Counted from the first letter of the stretch, positions 10,619-21,334 are shown. The stretch: 64,000 bases of DNA from Anaerotruncus sp. (GCA_021770005.1 JAETRV010000010.1:1-64000), one strand, 5' to 3'. A program made the numbers and translations. Notes: generated from the sequence alone by a model not told the origin.

Positions 10619-11263
10619 TCAGATTTCGGAAACATGATTGGAAAGATAGTGCCAGCGCTCCCCGTCGGTCTCGACCTTCAATGTGACCTCTGCCACCGGG
10701 TCAAACGGTGGGTCGTTGCCCAAAATCGAGAAGGTAATGGTTTGGACAGACCCATTGATTTCCACATGAAGATGGTCGATCTCAATCGGGCCGCCCCCGA
10801 CATCCAGACCGTCCAGATAAGCGTCCGCTTCCGCGCTGTAGGACGGGTGCCCATGCAGGACCGGCTGTTCCGCACCAAAATATTGTGTCACATATCCATC
10901 GAAAAGCGCCGCAGGAATCCTGTACAGCCCTCCCTCCGCTTCATTCAGAAACTGCTCGTAATCTACCTGGTCCGCATTTCCCCGCTCGACGCAAAAGAGA
11001 AACAGGGAGGGCAGAGGCAGCTGTTCCGGGCTGTCCCAGCTGTGCCACACCAGACCGCCAAGCGGCTGGATATAACGTCGTCTCAGCGTATCCGGGTCGG
11101 GGACATCCTCCGACGGTTTGGGCGCAGAGGATTCGGAAGTGGTCATTTGCGAAGAAGATGCCTGCGGCTGCGGACCGGATGCCCGCCGTTCGGCGCAGCC
11201 GACGGCCCCTAGGCTGACCAGCAGCGCCAAAAGTATGGGAAGCGGCCATCTCCTGTACATCAT
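10619..11263 (-). CDS. Putative lipoprotein
   Basis: Signal peptide with lipobox-like LGAVGC; start set at 11263 (MMYRRW..) with GGAAGG upstream. Confidence 0.6.
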   Translation of the reverse strand: MMYRRWPLPILLALLVSLGAVGCAERRASGPQPQASSSQMTTSESSAPKPSEDVPDPDTLRRRYIQPLGGLVWHSWDSPEQLPLPSLFLFCVERGNADQVDYEQFLNEAEGGLYRIPAALFDGYVTQYFGAEQPVLHGHPSYSAEADAYLDGLDVGGGPIEIDHLHVEINGSVQTITFSILGNDPPFDPVAEVTLKVETDGERWHYLSNHVSEI

Positions 11264-11289
11264 AACAGGCCTTCCTTTCCAGAGGATTT

Positions 11290-11504
11290 CCACCCTGTTT
11301 GGAGAGCGCTTTGGGAAGGGGGCTTTTTCTCTTGCAAAAAGCCCCCTCTTGCCGCCTTTGGCGGCAGTTCACCCCCTCAATGCGCTTCTCAGGATAAAGA
11401 GTTCCGTCGCGTGCGCGCGGCGGCGGGGGCTCTGCCCCTCGACCCCGCAATTTTTCGAGAAAAATTGCGTAAAGCTTTCGATTCTGAATAGGCTCTTAGA
11501 GCCG
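11290..11504 (+). repeat. Mosaic intergenic repeat family, copy B
   Basis: gggggctttttctcttgcaaaaagccccctcttgccgcc module and right terminus attgcgtaaagctttcgattctgaataggctcttag. Confidence 0.7.
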
Positions 11505-11592
11505 CCTATGGCGGTTGCGCTCGCAACGCTTCACTGCGGCTCCCAGCGGAAACCGCCGCTTTTGAAAAGATGGCGGGAACTTTTTGATTGCG

Positions 11593-13494
11593 TTAGCGGG
11601 CTTTGGTTGCAACCTCTTCGAGTGCGAGCTTGAGGAAATCATCCACCGAGAGGACCCCTTTATCCCCGTCGCGGCGGGAACGGACAGCTACGCCGCCCGC
11701 TTCGATCTCCTTCTCGCCGATGACCAGCATATAGGGGATTTTCTGGAGCTGGGCTTCGCGGATGCGGTACCCGACCTTCTCGTTGCGGTTGTCCACCTCG
11801 ACCCGTAAGCCCGCAGCGGTGAATTTCTCCGCGACCTGTTCGGCATAGGCGTTATGCTCATCGGTGACCGGCAGCAGCTTGACCTGCACCGGGGCGAGCC
11901 AGAGCGGGAACGCGCCCGCGAAATGCTCGGTCAGGATGCCGATAAACCGCTCAATGCTGCCGAACACGACCCGGTGAATCATCACCGGACGGTGTTTTTC
12001 GCCGTCCTTGCCGGTGTAGGTCAGATCAAACCGCTCGGGCATCTGGAAATCGAGCTGAATGGTGCCGCACTGCCAGGTGCGCCCGATCGAATCCTTGAGG
12101 TGGAAATCGATCTTCGGCCCATAGAAGGCGCCGTCCCCCTCGTTGATGACGTACTCCTTGCCGTTCTTTTTCAGGGCGGCGATCAATGCGTTGGTCGCGG
12201 TCTCCCACTGTTCGTCGGTACCCATCGAGTCCTCCGGACGGGTCGAAAGCTCGAGCATATATTCAAATCCAAAGACCTTATAGAAGCTATCGATCAGCTC
12301 CATGACCCCAAGGATTTCCTCTTCGATCTGCTCGGGCGTCATAAAGATATGCGCATCGTCCTGGGTAAAGCACCGTACCCGCATCAGGCCGTGCAGCGCG
12401 CCCGAAAGCTCGTGGCGGTGCACCACGCCGAGCTCGGCCATCCGCTGCGGCAGGTCGCGGTAGGAGTGCATCCGGCGCTTATAGACCAACATCCCGCCTG
12501 GGCAGTTCATCGGTTTGATCGCAAAATCCCGGTCGTCAATCTTGGTGGTGTACATGTTATCCTTATAATGGTCCCAGTGCCCCGAACGGTGCCACAGCTC
12601 CTCGCTCAGGATCATTGGGGTGCGGATCTCGTGGTAGCCGCACCTGGTGTGCTCGGCGCGCCAGTAGGCTTCGAGCTGGTTGCGCAGAATCATCCCTTTC
12701 GGGAAGAAGAACGGGAAGCCCGGCCCTTCCTCATAGAGGTCGAACAGGTCAAGCTCCCGCCCGAGCTTGCGGTGGTCACGCTTTTTGGCCTCTTCCAGCA
12801 TGGTCAGATAGGCGTCCAGCTCGCTCGCTTTGGGGAACGCGATCCCGTAAACCCGGCAGAGCATCGGGAGGCTGCTGTCGCCATGCCAGTAGGCGCCGGT
12901 GCTCTGGAGCAACTTGACCGCCTTGAGCGGCGAAACGGTCATCAGGTGCGGGCCTGCACAGAGGTCGGTGAAATCCCCCTGCTTGTAGAAGCTCAGTTCG
13001 CCGCCCTCCGCTGCGTGTTTCTCCATCAACTCGAGTTTGTACGGCTGGTTGCTCATCAGCTGTTTTGCCTCGTCGAGCGGCAGGGTGAACCGGCTGACCT
13101 CCACCCCGCTTTTGACGATCTTCGCCATCTCTTTTTCGATCGCGGCGAGGTCTTCGGTCGTAAACGGTTTTTCAACATCGAAATCGTAGTAGAACCCGTT
13201 TTCCACCGCCGGCCCAATGGTATATTTGGTGTTGGGATACAGCCGCATGACCGCCTGCGCCAGCACGTGTGCCGCCGTATGCCAGAAGGCTTTTTTGCCA
13301 TCCACATCATCAAACGTGAGGATCGATACCTCGCAGTCCTCGTTCAGGGCGGTGCGCAGATCCGCTAGTTCGCCGTTTACCTTTGCGGCACAGGCGGCTT
13401 TATAAAGCCCCGCGCCCAGGCTTTTGGCGACCTCCGCAACCGTCGTGCCGGCATCATACTCCCGTACAACGCCGCCTTTCAATGTCACTTTCAT
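11593..13494 (-). CDS. thrS: Threonyl-tRNA synthetase
   Basis: TGS domain (MKVTLKGGVVREYDAGTTVAEVAKSLG), class II core, MNCPGGMLVYK, RCFTQDDAHIF. Confidence 0.97.
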   Translation of the reverse strand: MKVTLKGGVVREYDAGTTVAEVAKSLGAGLYKAACAAKVNGELADLRTALNEDCEVSILTFDDVDGKKAFWHTAAHVLAQAVMRLYPNTKYTIGPAVENGFYYDFDVEKPFTTEDLAAIEKEMAKIVKSGVEVSRFTLPLDEAKQLMSNQPYKLELMEKHAAEGGELSFYKQGDFTDLCAGPHLMTVSPLKAVKLLQSTGAYWHGDSSLPMLCRVYGIAFPKASELDAYLTMLEEAKKRDHRKLGRELDLFDLYEEGPGFPFFFPKGMILRNQLEAYWRAEHTRCGYHEIRTPMILSEELWHRSGHWDHYKDNMYTTKIDDRDFAIKPMNCPGGMLVYKRRMHSYRDLPQRMAELGVVHRHELSGALHGLMRVRCFTQDDAHIFMTPEQIEEEILGVMELIDSFYKVFGFEYMLELSTRPEDSMGTDEQWETATNALIAALKKNGKEYVINEGDGAFYGPKIDFHLKDSIGRTWQCGTIQLDFQMPERFDLTYTGKDGEKHRPVMIHRVVFGSIERFIGILTEHFAGAFPLWLAPVQVKLLPVTDEHNAYAEQVAEKFTAAGLRVEVDNRNEKVGYRIREAQLQKIPYMLVIGEKEIEAGGVAVRSRRDGDKGVLSVDDFLKLALEEVATKAR

Positions 13495-13539
13495 CTTTTG
13501 TTTCCCCTTTCCAAAATCTTTCCCGCGCTTCAAAAAGCG

Positions 13540-13850
13540 CATAAAAATAAAAAGACTTCATCCCGAGTATACCACGGGATGAAGTCAAAAACTCCACGGT
13601 TCCACCCGAATTGCAGAAAAACTGCCGCTCGCAGACCGGTAACGGGGTCAGCCGTTGTGCTCATCGCACACGCTCGAGGGGTGGTCGTCTCCCAGCCGTA
13701 CGCCGGCACAGCTTACAGCGGATCACTGTGCCTCTCTGTGACGCATTGAAAAGCGGTCGACGTCCCCTTTCATCGCACTTTGATGCTCTATTCGGGATGA
13801 TAAGGCGAGGCGGTCCTCTCTAAAAAACCGCCCTCCATCATTCCTATACT
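13540..13850 (-). promoter_or_regulatory. T-box leader of thrS
   Basis: Minus strand contains T-box TTCGGGTGGAACCGTGG (13592-13616), then terminator GACTTCATCCCGTGGTATACTCGGGATGAAGTC + T-run, immediately 5' of thrS; 5' boundary approximate. Confidence 0.9.
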
Positions 13851-13886
13851 ATCACCAGCCGTGCGGGTTGTCAATAGATAAATTCC

Positions 13887-13915
13887 TTGACATTTCTCTG
13901 TTTTCTATATAAAAT
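13887..13915 (+). promoter_or_regulatory. sigma-A type promoter upstream of rny
   Basis: TTGACA-17 nt-TAAAAT. Confidence 0.6.
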
Positions 13916-14059
13916 ATAGAGTGTCATGCATCATGTTTTATGGCGACTGCTACTTTTCATCTTTTTATGGAAAACGTACAGACGCCGCCGAAAATATATC
14001 CTCTGCATTTGTGCAGGTTGCGGACATTGATAATTGAATAAAGGAGGTAAGCATTTCTG

Positions 14060-15616
14060 ATGGTAGGCATCATCCCATTTGCAGTCTGTGTGATTGCTGC
14101 GTTTTTAATTGGTGCGGTCATCGCCTTTTTCTTAGGCGTGGAATATCGGAAGAAATCTGCGGAGGCCACCCTCGGTTCCGCAGAAGAAGAGGCCAAAAAG
14201 TTGATCAGCGACGCAATCAAAACTTCAGAAAGCAAAAAGAAAGAGGTCATTGTAGAGGCAAAGGACGAAATCTACAAGCTCAAGCAGGACAACGAAAAGG
14301 AAATGAAAGAACGCCGGTCGGAGGTTTCTCGCCTCGAGCGGCGGATCCAGCAGAAAGAGGAGTCGGTCGACAAAAAGCTCGACAACCTCGAAAAGAAAGA
14401 GGAGCTCATCCAGAATAAGCTCCGGGAGGCCGATCTCAAGCTTCAGCAGGCCGAGGAGATCAAGTCGCATCAGGTGGAGATGCTCGAGAAAATTTCCGGG
14501 TTTACCTCGGATCAGGCGAAAAATTACCTGTTGGCCAACCTCGAAGGGGAGCTGACCCACGAGAAAGCCCTGAAAATTTCGCAGTTTGAAGCGCAGCTCA
14601 AGGATGAATCCGACCAGCGCGCCCGGGAGATCATCTCGGCTGCGGTTGGACGGTGCGCGGCGGATTATGTGGCCGAAATCACCGTTTCGGTTGTACCGTT
14701 GCCGAGCGACGAGATGAAAGGCCGGATCATCGGGCGTGAGGGGCGCAACATCCGCACCCTCGAGACCCTCACCGGCGTTGACCTGATTATCGACGATACC
14801 CCGGAGGCAATCACCCTCTCAAGCCATGACGCGGTCAAGCGCGAGATTGCGCGGGTGTCGCTCGAACGCCTGATCCAGGACGGGCGAATTCATCCGGCGC
14901 GGATCGAGGAGACGGTCGAGAAAGCCCGGCGTGAGATCGAAGGCAAGATCAAGCAGGATGGCGAACGCGCAGTCATGGAATGCGGCATCCACGGGATGCA
15001 TCCCGAGCTGGTCAAGCTGCTCGGCCGGATGCGTTACCGTTCCAGTTACGGGCAGAACGTACTTAGTCACTCGATTGAGGTTTCCCAGCTCGCGGGCATG
15101 ATGGCAGCGGAGCTGGGCGCGGATGAGACACAGGCGCGCCGCGCCGGTTTGATCCACGATATCGGCAAGTCGATGACCCATGAGATCGAAGGGTCGCACG
15201 TGCAGATCGGCGTTGATCTGGCGAGGAAGTACAAGGAAAGCGGGGAGGTCGTCCACGCGATTGAGGCCCACCATAACGACGTTGAGCCGAAAACGGTGGT
15301 CGCCTGCCTTGTGCAGGCAGCGGATGCGATTTCAGCAGCGCGTCCGGGTGCACGCCGCGAGAATCTCGAAAACTATATCAAGCGCCTCGAAAAACTGGAA
15401 GAAATCGCGAATTCGTTCGATGGCGTGGATAAGTGTTTTGCAATCCAGGCTGGGCGAGAGGTGCGGATCATGCTCAAACCCGAGATGGTGTCGGATGACC
15501 AGATGACGATCCTGGCGCGCGACATTGTGCGTAAGATCGAAAATGAGCTGGATTACCCGGGCCAGATCAAGGTGCATTGCATCCGGGAAAACCGCGCGAT
15601 CGAATACGCGAAATAA
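14060..15616 (+). CDS. rny: Ribonuclease Y
   Basis: N-terminal TM, long coiled coil, KH ([31 protein letters not shown]), HD domain (GLIHDIGKS). Confidence 0.96.
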   Translation: MVGIIPFAVCVIAAFLIGAVIAFFLGVEYRKKSAEATLGSAEEEAKKLISDAIKTSESKKKEVIVEAKDEIYKLKQDNEKEMKERRSEVSRLERRIQQKEESVDKKLDNLEKKEELIQNKLREADLKLQQAEEIKSHQVEMLEKISGFTSDQAKNYLLANLEGELTHEKALKISQFEAQLKDESDQRAREIISAAVGRCAADYVAEITVSVVPLPSDEMKGRIIGREGRNIRTLETLTGVDLIIDDTPEAITLSSHDAVKREIARVSLERLIQDGRIHPARIEETVEKARREIEGKIKQDGERAVMECGIHGMHPELVKLLGRMRYRSSYGQNVLSHSIEVSQLAGMMAAELGADETQARRAGLIHDIGKSMTHEIEGSHVQIGVDLARKYKESGEVVHAIEAHHNDVEPKTVVACLVQAADAISAARPGARRENLENYIKRLEKLEEIANSFDGVDKCFAIQAGREVRIMLKPEMVSDDQMTILARDIVRKIENELDYPGQIKVHCIRENRAIEYAK

Positions 15617-15628
15617 CCGTTGATCAAG

Positions 15629-15658
15629 AAAAAAGCCGTGTGAAAGCGCGGCTTTTTC
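15629..15658 (+). terminator. Rho-independent terminator of rny
   Basis: aaaaagccgtgtgaaagcgcggcttttt. Confidence 0.75.
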
Positions 15659-15845
15659 ATTTTGCCCTATTTCAGGACTTGTTTCGTGTCACCAGTCTGT
15701 CACACCCTGCAAAAACAAAATAGAGGCGGCTCTGAAATAGCCGTCTCTATTTTTGATATTTGCAATCGAAAGCTGCTTTGTCGGTTTTCTCGAAAAATTA
15801 CGAGGTCAAAGGGCCGAACCCCCGCCGCCCTTGGGCAAGATTGTT

Positions 15846-17534
15846 TCAGAGTCTGTCTTGATGCCCAGCCGAAACCACAGGTGCTTTGATTTTAAACTGC
15901 CCGACCAGATTTTTGACAATCTGCGCCTGACCAAACAGCTCTTCGCTCGCCGCAGCACTCTCTTCCGAGGTGGCGGAGTTGGTCTGAACAACCTCTGAAA
16001 TCTGCGAGAGACCGACCGAAATATCGGAAACAGACATCTCCTGTGCGGCGGAAGCCTCGGAAATATCGCGCACCTTGTCAGTCACAATACGCGCATCATT
16101 GACGACTGCGTTGAGCGAATCCTGTGTAGAGCCGGTCAGCTCAACCCCTCGTGAGACTGCCCGCAGGGATTTCTCAATCAGGGCGGTAGTGCTCTGTGCC
16201 GCTTCTGCGCTCTTGGCGGCAAGGTTGCGCACCTCATCCGCTACCACTGCAAACCCTTTTCCCGCAGCCCCCGCGCGCGCCGCCTCTACTGCGGCATTCA
16301 GTGCAAGAATATTCGTCTGGAACGCAATGTCCTCAATCGCCTTGATAATATTGCCAATCTCTTTGGAGTTCGAACTAATCTCCTGCATTGCGCCGGACAT
16401 ATCCTTCATGGTCTGGCTGCAAATATCAATCTGTCCGCCCATTGCGCCGACCGCGCTGTTGGTATCGCGCGCGCTCTGGACGCTTTCCGCGATCTGCCTC
16501 GAAACAAGCTGGATCCGCTCAAGCAGTTTTTCGATCTCGGTGGACTGCTCGGTTGACCCCTGTGCGAGGGACTGGGCCCCACTTGCGACCTGCTCTGCGC
16601 CGCGGGAAACCTCTTCGGAGGTAGCGGCAAGACGGCTCACCATATCATTGAGCTGGTCGAGGATAATTTTAATTGACTGCTCAATCCGCACAAAGTCGCC
16701 GATATAGTGCAAGCCGCTTTCCCGGGTTAGATCCCCTTCCGAAATCTGGGTAAGGGTATCCGAAATATCCTCGACATAGGTGCTCAGGGTTTTCACCGAA
16801 GAGTTGAGGCTGTCGGCAAGCACGCCGATCTCGTTCTCACTCTGGATGTCGATATGGAAACTCAGCTCCCCTCTTGCGAGCTTCTGGCTCGATTCTGTGA
16901 TGATGGTGATTGGGGAAATCACATTGTGCATGATATAGCGGATCAGAAGGATGCAGACGACAGAGATCATCAACATCGAGATGCCAAACACAATGATCGT
17001 CTGCAACTCGGCATTTTGAAGCTGGCGGTCATAACCAGCAACCAGCTCATCAAGAATTCCTATGACCTCTTCCAGCTTCACAATTAGAGTATTTACATCC
17101 GCCTTGGTCTGATTCAAGTAGATATCCTGTGCCTTGGCCCGGTCGGTATCCTTGCACGCGAGGATCTCAAATGCAGAAGAATGGATCCGCTGATGGATCG
17201 GTTCGATTTCATTCATGATCGCATTGATCCTCGGGTCTGGGAGGGACTCCCGATCGGTGTTATAGAGCCAGTTGCCGAGTGAACAGCTGGTATAGTCGGT
17301 GCTTCCGGTAAATTCGGTCCCAAAACTGATCGAAGAGCTGAGATTTTCAATCCATCCCAGGTGCGCTTTTTCCGCAGAGAGGGAGAGCGTATGGATTTCA
17401 TTCGCCTTTTCAGAGGAATGGGAGACGCTTCGAATATTCAGCAGGCCGGTGATCGTGAAGACCGCGCTCAATACCAATGCCACAAAAATAACGATTACGC
17501 GCAGCAAGACTGCTGTTTTAATCGACTTTTTCAT
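15846..17534 (-). CDS. Methyl-accepting chemotaxis protein with CZB-like sensory region
   Basis: Two TMs, HAMP, MCP hairpin ([40 protein letters not shown]); extracytoplasmic AHLGW..C-LGNWLY..HQRIH. Confidence 0.93.
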   Translation of the reverse strand: MKKSIKTAVLLRVIVIFVALVLSAVFTITGLLNIRSVSHSSEKANEIHTLSLSAEKAHLGWIENLSSSISFGTEFTGSTDYTSCSLGNWLYNTDRESLPDPRINAIMNEIEPIHQRIHSSAFEILACKDTDRAKAQDIYLNQTKADVNTLIVKLEEVIGILDELVAGYDRQLQNAELQTIIVFGISMLMISVVCILLIRYIMHNVISPITIITESSQKLARGELSFHIDIQSENEIGVLADSLNSSVKTLSTYVEDISDTLTQISEGDLTRESGLHYIGDFVRIEQSIKIILDQLNDMVSRLAATSEEVSRGAEQVASGAQSLAQGSTEQSTEIEKLLERIQLVSRQIAESVQSARDTNSAVGAMGGQIDICSQTMKDMSGAMQEISSNSKEIGNIIKAIEDIAFQTNILALNAAVEAARAGAAGKGFAVVADEVRNLAAKSAEAAQSTTALIEKSLRAVSRGVELTGSTQDSLNAVVNDARIVTDKVRDISEASAAQEMSVSDISVGLSQISEVVQTNSATSEESAAASEELFGQAQIVKNLVGQFKIKAPVVSAGHQDRL

Positions 17535-17910
17535 AGAAAAACCCTCTCTTTATTTTGGTATTTAAGTATGCTTTCCGTGTTATCTCAACAAAGAAGCAAA
17601 ACGGGACAGCACTGCCGGAACCATAGTGCCCCGCATTCTATTTCTTTACTATTATATATTAGGAACTTCTTTTGTGCAATCCTAAATTTGGTGGGCTGCC
17701 CTTGTTTTTGTATATACATTTTTTCAATTTCTATATTCGTTAAAAATTTTTTAGACAAAATCGTTGGAAATAAGCTGATTTTCACAAAATGATTCTGGAA
17801 GATTTTTTTACTTTTTCTCTTGTATTTTATCCCCTTTTTCTTTATACTAAAAAGTAGATAATTGTTTACAAAAACAGCCTTAAAATTTGGAATCTTAGGA
17901 GGGAGTTATC

Positions 17911-18648
17911 ATGACTGGCGGCATCCTTCGGTCAGCAGCAGGATTCCCCCTGTATCAGCGAAATTCGATTCCGCGCAGAACAGGGGTTTCCGCACCGTCT
18001 ATACGGCAGGGATTCCCACAGGAGCGGGAATCTGCCCAAGCAAGGCCATCTGCATCCAAACCGGCTTTTGGCCAACCTCAGAAGTCTCCTATTGGAGGAA
18101 ATTCTGAGGATTGGCGTACCAGTATGCCCGGAATGCCAGCGTTGTCCGGCGGCGAGATCGGCACCGGCAGTATGAGCGGGCGCACGAACCCGCTCGCATG
18201 GCAGCAATCCGGCGCGGAAGAAGCTCAACAGGAGGAATCGGTTGGCCCAACCCTTCCCGGTCAGGAGGAAGAAGAGGAGCCCGAAAGCCTGATGGAACCG
18301 GAGAAATGTGAAACCTGTGAGAACCGGAAATATCAGGACGGTTCGACCGACCCAGGGGTTTCATTTAAGACACCGGGAAAGATCAACCCGGACGCTGCCG
18401 CAAGCGTGGTGCGCAGCCACGAGATGGAGCATGTATTCCATGAGCAGGCCCAGGCCAGCCGGGATGGACGGGAGGTTGTCTCCCAAAGCGTTGTCCTGCA
18501 CACCGGGATCTGCCCGGAATGCGGAAGGGTATATATCTCGGGTGGAACCACGCGCACCGTTACCCGTTCGGACGCGGAGGAGCTGTTCCGCCAGGTTGGG
18601 GTGCCCGGCATCCGCAAGGACGGGCGCGGTCTTTTCGCTGCCGCTTAG
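17911..18648 (+). CDS. SprA-related putative metalloprotease
   Basis: CETCENRKYQDGSTDPGVSFKTPGKI..AASVVRSHEMEHVFHEQ (HExxH) ..TGICPECGRVYISGGTTRTV. Confidence 0.75.
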   Translation: MTGGILRSAAGFPLYQRNSIPRRTGVSAPSIRQGFPQERESAQARPSASKPAFGQPQKSPIGGNSEDWRTSMPGMPALSGGEIGTGSMSGRTNPLAWQQSGAEEAQQEESVGPTLPGQEEEEEPESLMEPEKCETCENRKYQDGSTDPGVSFKTPGKINPDAAASVVRSHEMEHVFHEQAQASRDGREVVSQSVVLHTGICPECGRVYISGGTTRTVTRSDAEELFRQVGVPGIRKDGRGLFAAA

Positions 18649-18677
18649 AAGATCAATTTTAGAAGGGAAGCTTGTCT

Positions 18678-18926
18678 ATGTCTAAAAAGGATTGGAGAAT
18701 TGACTTTTCGCGCACCATTCAGGATCTTGCGCTGTTGCACACCCAGAACCATTTGCACGCCAAGGCGGAGAATGACGATCAGGTCAACCCCTACTATGAC
18801 CCGCAAGGCGCAATGGACTACATGCTCGAAACCTACTTCGAGGCAGTCGGCTACATTACGGGAAAAACAAGGGAATATGCGCATATGTTTGAAGAGCAGA
18901 TGGAATCTGAGATGAACGAAGAGTGA
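18678..18926 (+). CDS. Small acidic hypothetical protein (about 82 aa)
   Basis: ORF 30 nt downstream of SprA-like gene with upstream GAAGGGAAG; followed by terminator. Confidence 0.6.
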   Translation: MSKKDWRIDFSRTIQDLALLHTQNHLHAKAENDDQVNPYYDPQGAMDYMLETYFEAVGYITGKTREYAHMFEEQMESEMNEE

Positions 18927-18932
18927 TAAAAT

Positions 18933-18972
18933 ACTGCCCCGGTTGTTTTGGATACAGCCGGGGCAGTTTTTT
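18933..18972 (+). terminator. Rho-independent terminator
   Basis: actgccccggttgttttggatacagccggggcagtttttt. Confidence 0.85.
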
Positions 18973-18978
18973 GCCTTT

Positions 18979-19887
18979 TTAACTTTTTTTGCTATCCAGA
19001 TCCGAGAAGCTCAGGTAGCCGCTGCGATACTGGCGTTCCAGCGTCTGCTCATCCAGAAAAACCGCGACCTCCAAACAACCCGCCCTGATATCAATCAGAA
19101 CACCAACATTATCTGGCCCATCGTAACCGCAAGAAAAAACAGGTGTATTGATGTCGAGAAAAATCCCCCGTTTATCCAGCTTGACCGCAGTGCTGCCGCA
19201 GGAAATATTGCTCAGCTCACAGAGGGCGGATTGCAGCAGCTCATCCGGCTCTTCCAGGTCGAACAGCATCATCCTGCGGATCAGGCTGAACGACAGATTT
19301 TGGGAAAACCCAAAGACCGCTTTCCCTTTCAGGTCCCCGAGCAGCCCAATTTCAACGAAATAATCCCCCCTCTTCCCGAAATGATCGATTTCGCATAGGG
19401 TGAACTGCTCATGCGCAAAGCCTGCCATCTCTTCAAGCACATCAGCCGTCCGTTCTGCAAGCAGCCCGGTGAAATGCTGGGCCTGATGGCCTTTCGGCTT
19501 TTTTTTCGGGTCGGCAACCAGCTTCTGGTCGCTATTTGCCACATGATGGATCAACCATGCGGTCAGCGTGCCTGCCAGATATTTCGTCATCCGCTGGTCG
19601 TACCCGTTTTCGTTTAGCTTCGCCTCGTACTCCTGTATCTTTCCGGCAAATCTGCGGTGCTCCTCAATATGCTTTTCGATCTCGCTATAGCCAATTTCCC
19701 TCTGATAATCCTCCTCATCCTGAAAATGGTACACCACATAGTCTTTTAAAAAGCAAAGCGCTTTCCGGTAGATCTCTTCACCGGCTCCATCCCTTGCAGC
19801 TCTGACGAGAGCGCCTGTCATTTTAAAAAGTTTCTGATGCTGTTCATCAATCCGTTCTACACCTAGGCGGTAACTTTCTTTCCACAT
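18979..19887 (-). CDS. Bacteriohemerythrin fused to C-terminal CheX/CheC-like domain
   Basis: N-term IDEQHQKLF, YHFQDEEDY, HIEEH, WLIHHVANSD hemerythrin ligands; C-term SALCELSNISCGSTA (CheC/CheX E..N...G signature). Confidence 0.8.
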   Translation of the reverse strand: MWKESYRLGVERIDEQHQKLFKMTGALVRAARDGAGEEIYRKALCFLKDYVVYHFQDEEDYQREIGYSEIEKHIEEHRRFAGKIQEYEAKLNENGYDQRMTKYLAGTLTAWLIHHVANSDQKLVADPKKKPKGHQAQHFTGLLAERTADVLEEMAGFAHEQFTLCEIDHFGKRGDYFVEIGLLGDLKGKAVFGFSQNLSFSLIRRMMLFDLEEPDELLQSALCELSNISCGSTAVKLDKRGIFLDINTPVFSCGYDGPDNVGVLIDIRAGCLEVAVFLDEQTLERQYRSGYLSFSDLDSKKS

Positions 19888-19964
19888 TCCGTATTTTCCT
19901 TTACAGTCATTTTATGTGTATGGTTTTTTCGATTCTGCCGTCATCGCGAAGCGATTCGGCTGCA

Positions 19965-20055
19965 TTATCCACCAAAACAAGAGCAAGCAACCACCCGCGG
20001 ATCGTTCTGGCCATAACCCCCGGTATAGTAGCCGCCTTGCGGCTATCATACCATA
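19965..20055 (-). repeat. Structured three-copy repeat, copy 1 (upstream of hemerythrin-CheX gene)
   Basis: Minus strand GGTATGATAGCCGC..GCGGCTACTATACC hairpin + GGGGTTATGGCCAGAACGATCCGCGGG core. Confidence 0.7.
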
Positions 20056-20275
20056 ACGGCAAGCCCTGAAAAGGCTTGTATGCCGCTTGGCTGCATGAAA
20101 ATAGGCAAAGCCGATTTTGGTTATAGGGCAATAAACACAGTGCGGCGTTTTATGTGGCTCTAAATAGCGTTGCAATTTAAGCTGTGCTTATTATATCATG
20201 TTTCATATCAAGCGGCAAGTGGAAAGTATAAAATAATCCGCGAAGCCGGTGTCTTGGACGATTGCTCTGCCGGGT

Positions 20276-20569
20276 TCAGCCGTCGCAATCGTATTCTTTC
20301 ATAGCCCCCGGCAAAGCGGCCACCCGCGGATCGTCCATTTCATAGATCACATTTATCCCCTGCTTTTTCGATTTCAAAATTCCCGCTGTGCGCAGATGGC
20401 CCAAATGCTGGGAGAGTGCCGAAGCGGTAATATGGGGGGTGGACCGGTGGATCCCTCCCACAGTAAGCGGCCCCTTGGCCAAGGCGCAGAGGATTAGCAA
20501 ACGGTGCTCATTGGCCAGAATTTTAAGTAATCCTGCAATCTTCTTTGCTTTTTCCTCCGCAAATAACAT
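20276..20569 (-). CDS. ArsR family HTH transcriptional regulator
   Basis: LLKILANEHRLLILCALAKGPLTV, ALSQHLGHLRTAGILKSKKQG, DPRVAAL. Confidence 0.88.
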   Translation of the reverse strand: MLFAEEKAKKIAGLLKILANEHRLLILCALAKGPLTVGGIHRSTPHITASALSQHLGHLRTAGILKSKKQGINVIYEMDDPRVAALPGAMKEYDCDG

Positions 20570-21131
20570 CCTCTTTCTTTTGTTTCAGCTTGCAGATTCC
20601 CTGTGTCATCGTCCCCATAGGGCAGTATACACACCAAGACCGGGGGCGAAATAATACCATAGTGAGTAATCCCAAAACCGTTGAAGTCATCATTACACCG
20701 AAAAAGCCAAAGGCAAACTGGGCGATCCACGGCGAAACCATATCCACTTCCGCCCATTGCCAAGGCAGCTTGAACATCCACAGCAGCGTCACCGTTTGCC
20801 GGAGTGGTGCGCCCGAAAACACCAGATAGGTACTGCGCAGCATCAACCCAAACATGACCATAAAAAATGCCAGAAATCCACCGCGGAACCAGCGGCTGCG
20901 CAGGAAACGGGGTGGCGGCAGATTCCTCGACAGCCTGCTGCCCAGCAAGCCCATCAGCTGCCCTCGCCCGCAATACCGGTTGCAGTAAATTTTGTTTCCA
21001 CCAATCGCCGCCATCAGCAGAGGGATGAAAAAGAACAGCACCCCTAGCCAAGCAAAGAGGATGTTGCAAAGTCCCAGCACCCAATATAAAAGCTCTGCGA
21101 CCCAGAGGTAATCGTACCATTTCCGCTTCAT
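20523..21131 (-). CDS. 4Fe-4S binding polytopic membrane protein (NapH/CcoG-like)
   Basis: Multi-TM with YCNRYCGRGQ and CVYCPMGTMTQGICK Cys motifs; start at 21131 overlaps ferredoxin stop. Confidence 0.8.
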   Translation of the reverse strand: MKRKWYDYLWVAELLYWVLGLCNILFAWLGVLFFFIPLLMAAIGGNKIYCNRYCGRGQLMGLLGSRLSRNLPPPRFLRSRWFRGGFLAFFMVMFGLMLRSTYLVFSGAPLRQTVTLLWMFKLPWQWAEVDMVSPWIAQFAFGFFGVMMTSTVLGLLTMVLFRPRSWCVYCPMGTMTQGICKLKQKKEDVICGGKSKEDCRIT

Positions 21132-21334
21132 TCTGCAACCCTCCGCTGCACAATGGTAATGACATCCGCCGGACAGGTTTTTGCGCATCTCCCGCATCCG
21201 ACACATGCATCGCTATCTACCCGGGCGATCACACCTGATACAATGCGAATCGCACTTTTGGGGCAAACCCGCAGACAGCTTCCGCAGGCTACACACTCCC
21301 TGCCAATCTGGGCCAGTTTCGTTGATATTGCCAT
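21128..21334 (-). CDS. 2[4Fe-4S] ferredoxin
   Basis: CVACGSCLRVCP and CVGCGRCAKTCP. Confidence 0.93.
   Translation of the reverse strand: MAISTKLAQIGRECVACGSCLRVCPKSAIRIVSGVIARVDSDACVGCGRCAKTCPADVITIVQRRVAE

Noticed and set aside
11854-13368. 504-aa ORF antisense to thrS
   Set aside because: Opposite strand of a confidently identified ThrS; no domain content.
20315-20340. Possible fourth copy of the structured repeat (ccacccgcggatcgt)
   Set aside because: 15-nt match encodes the conserved DPRVAAL tail of ArsR and lacks the hairpin and flanks; judged coincidental.
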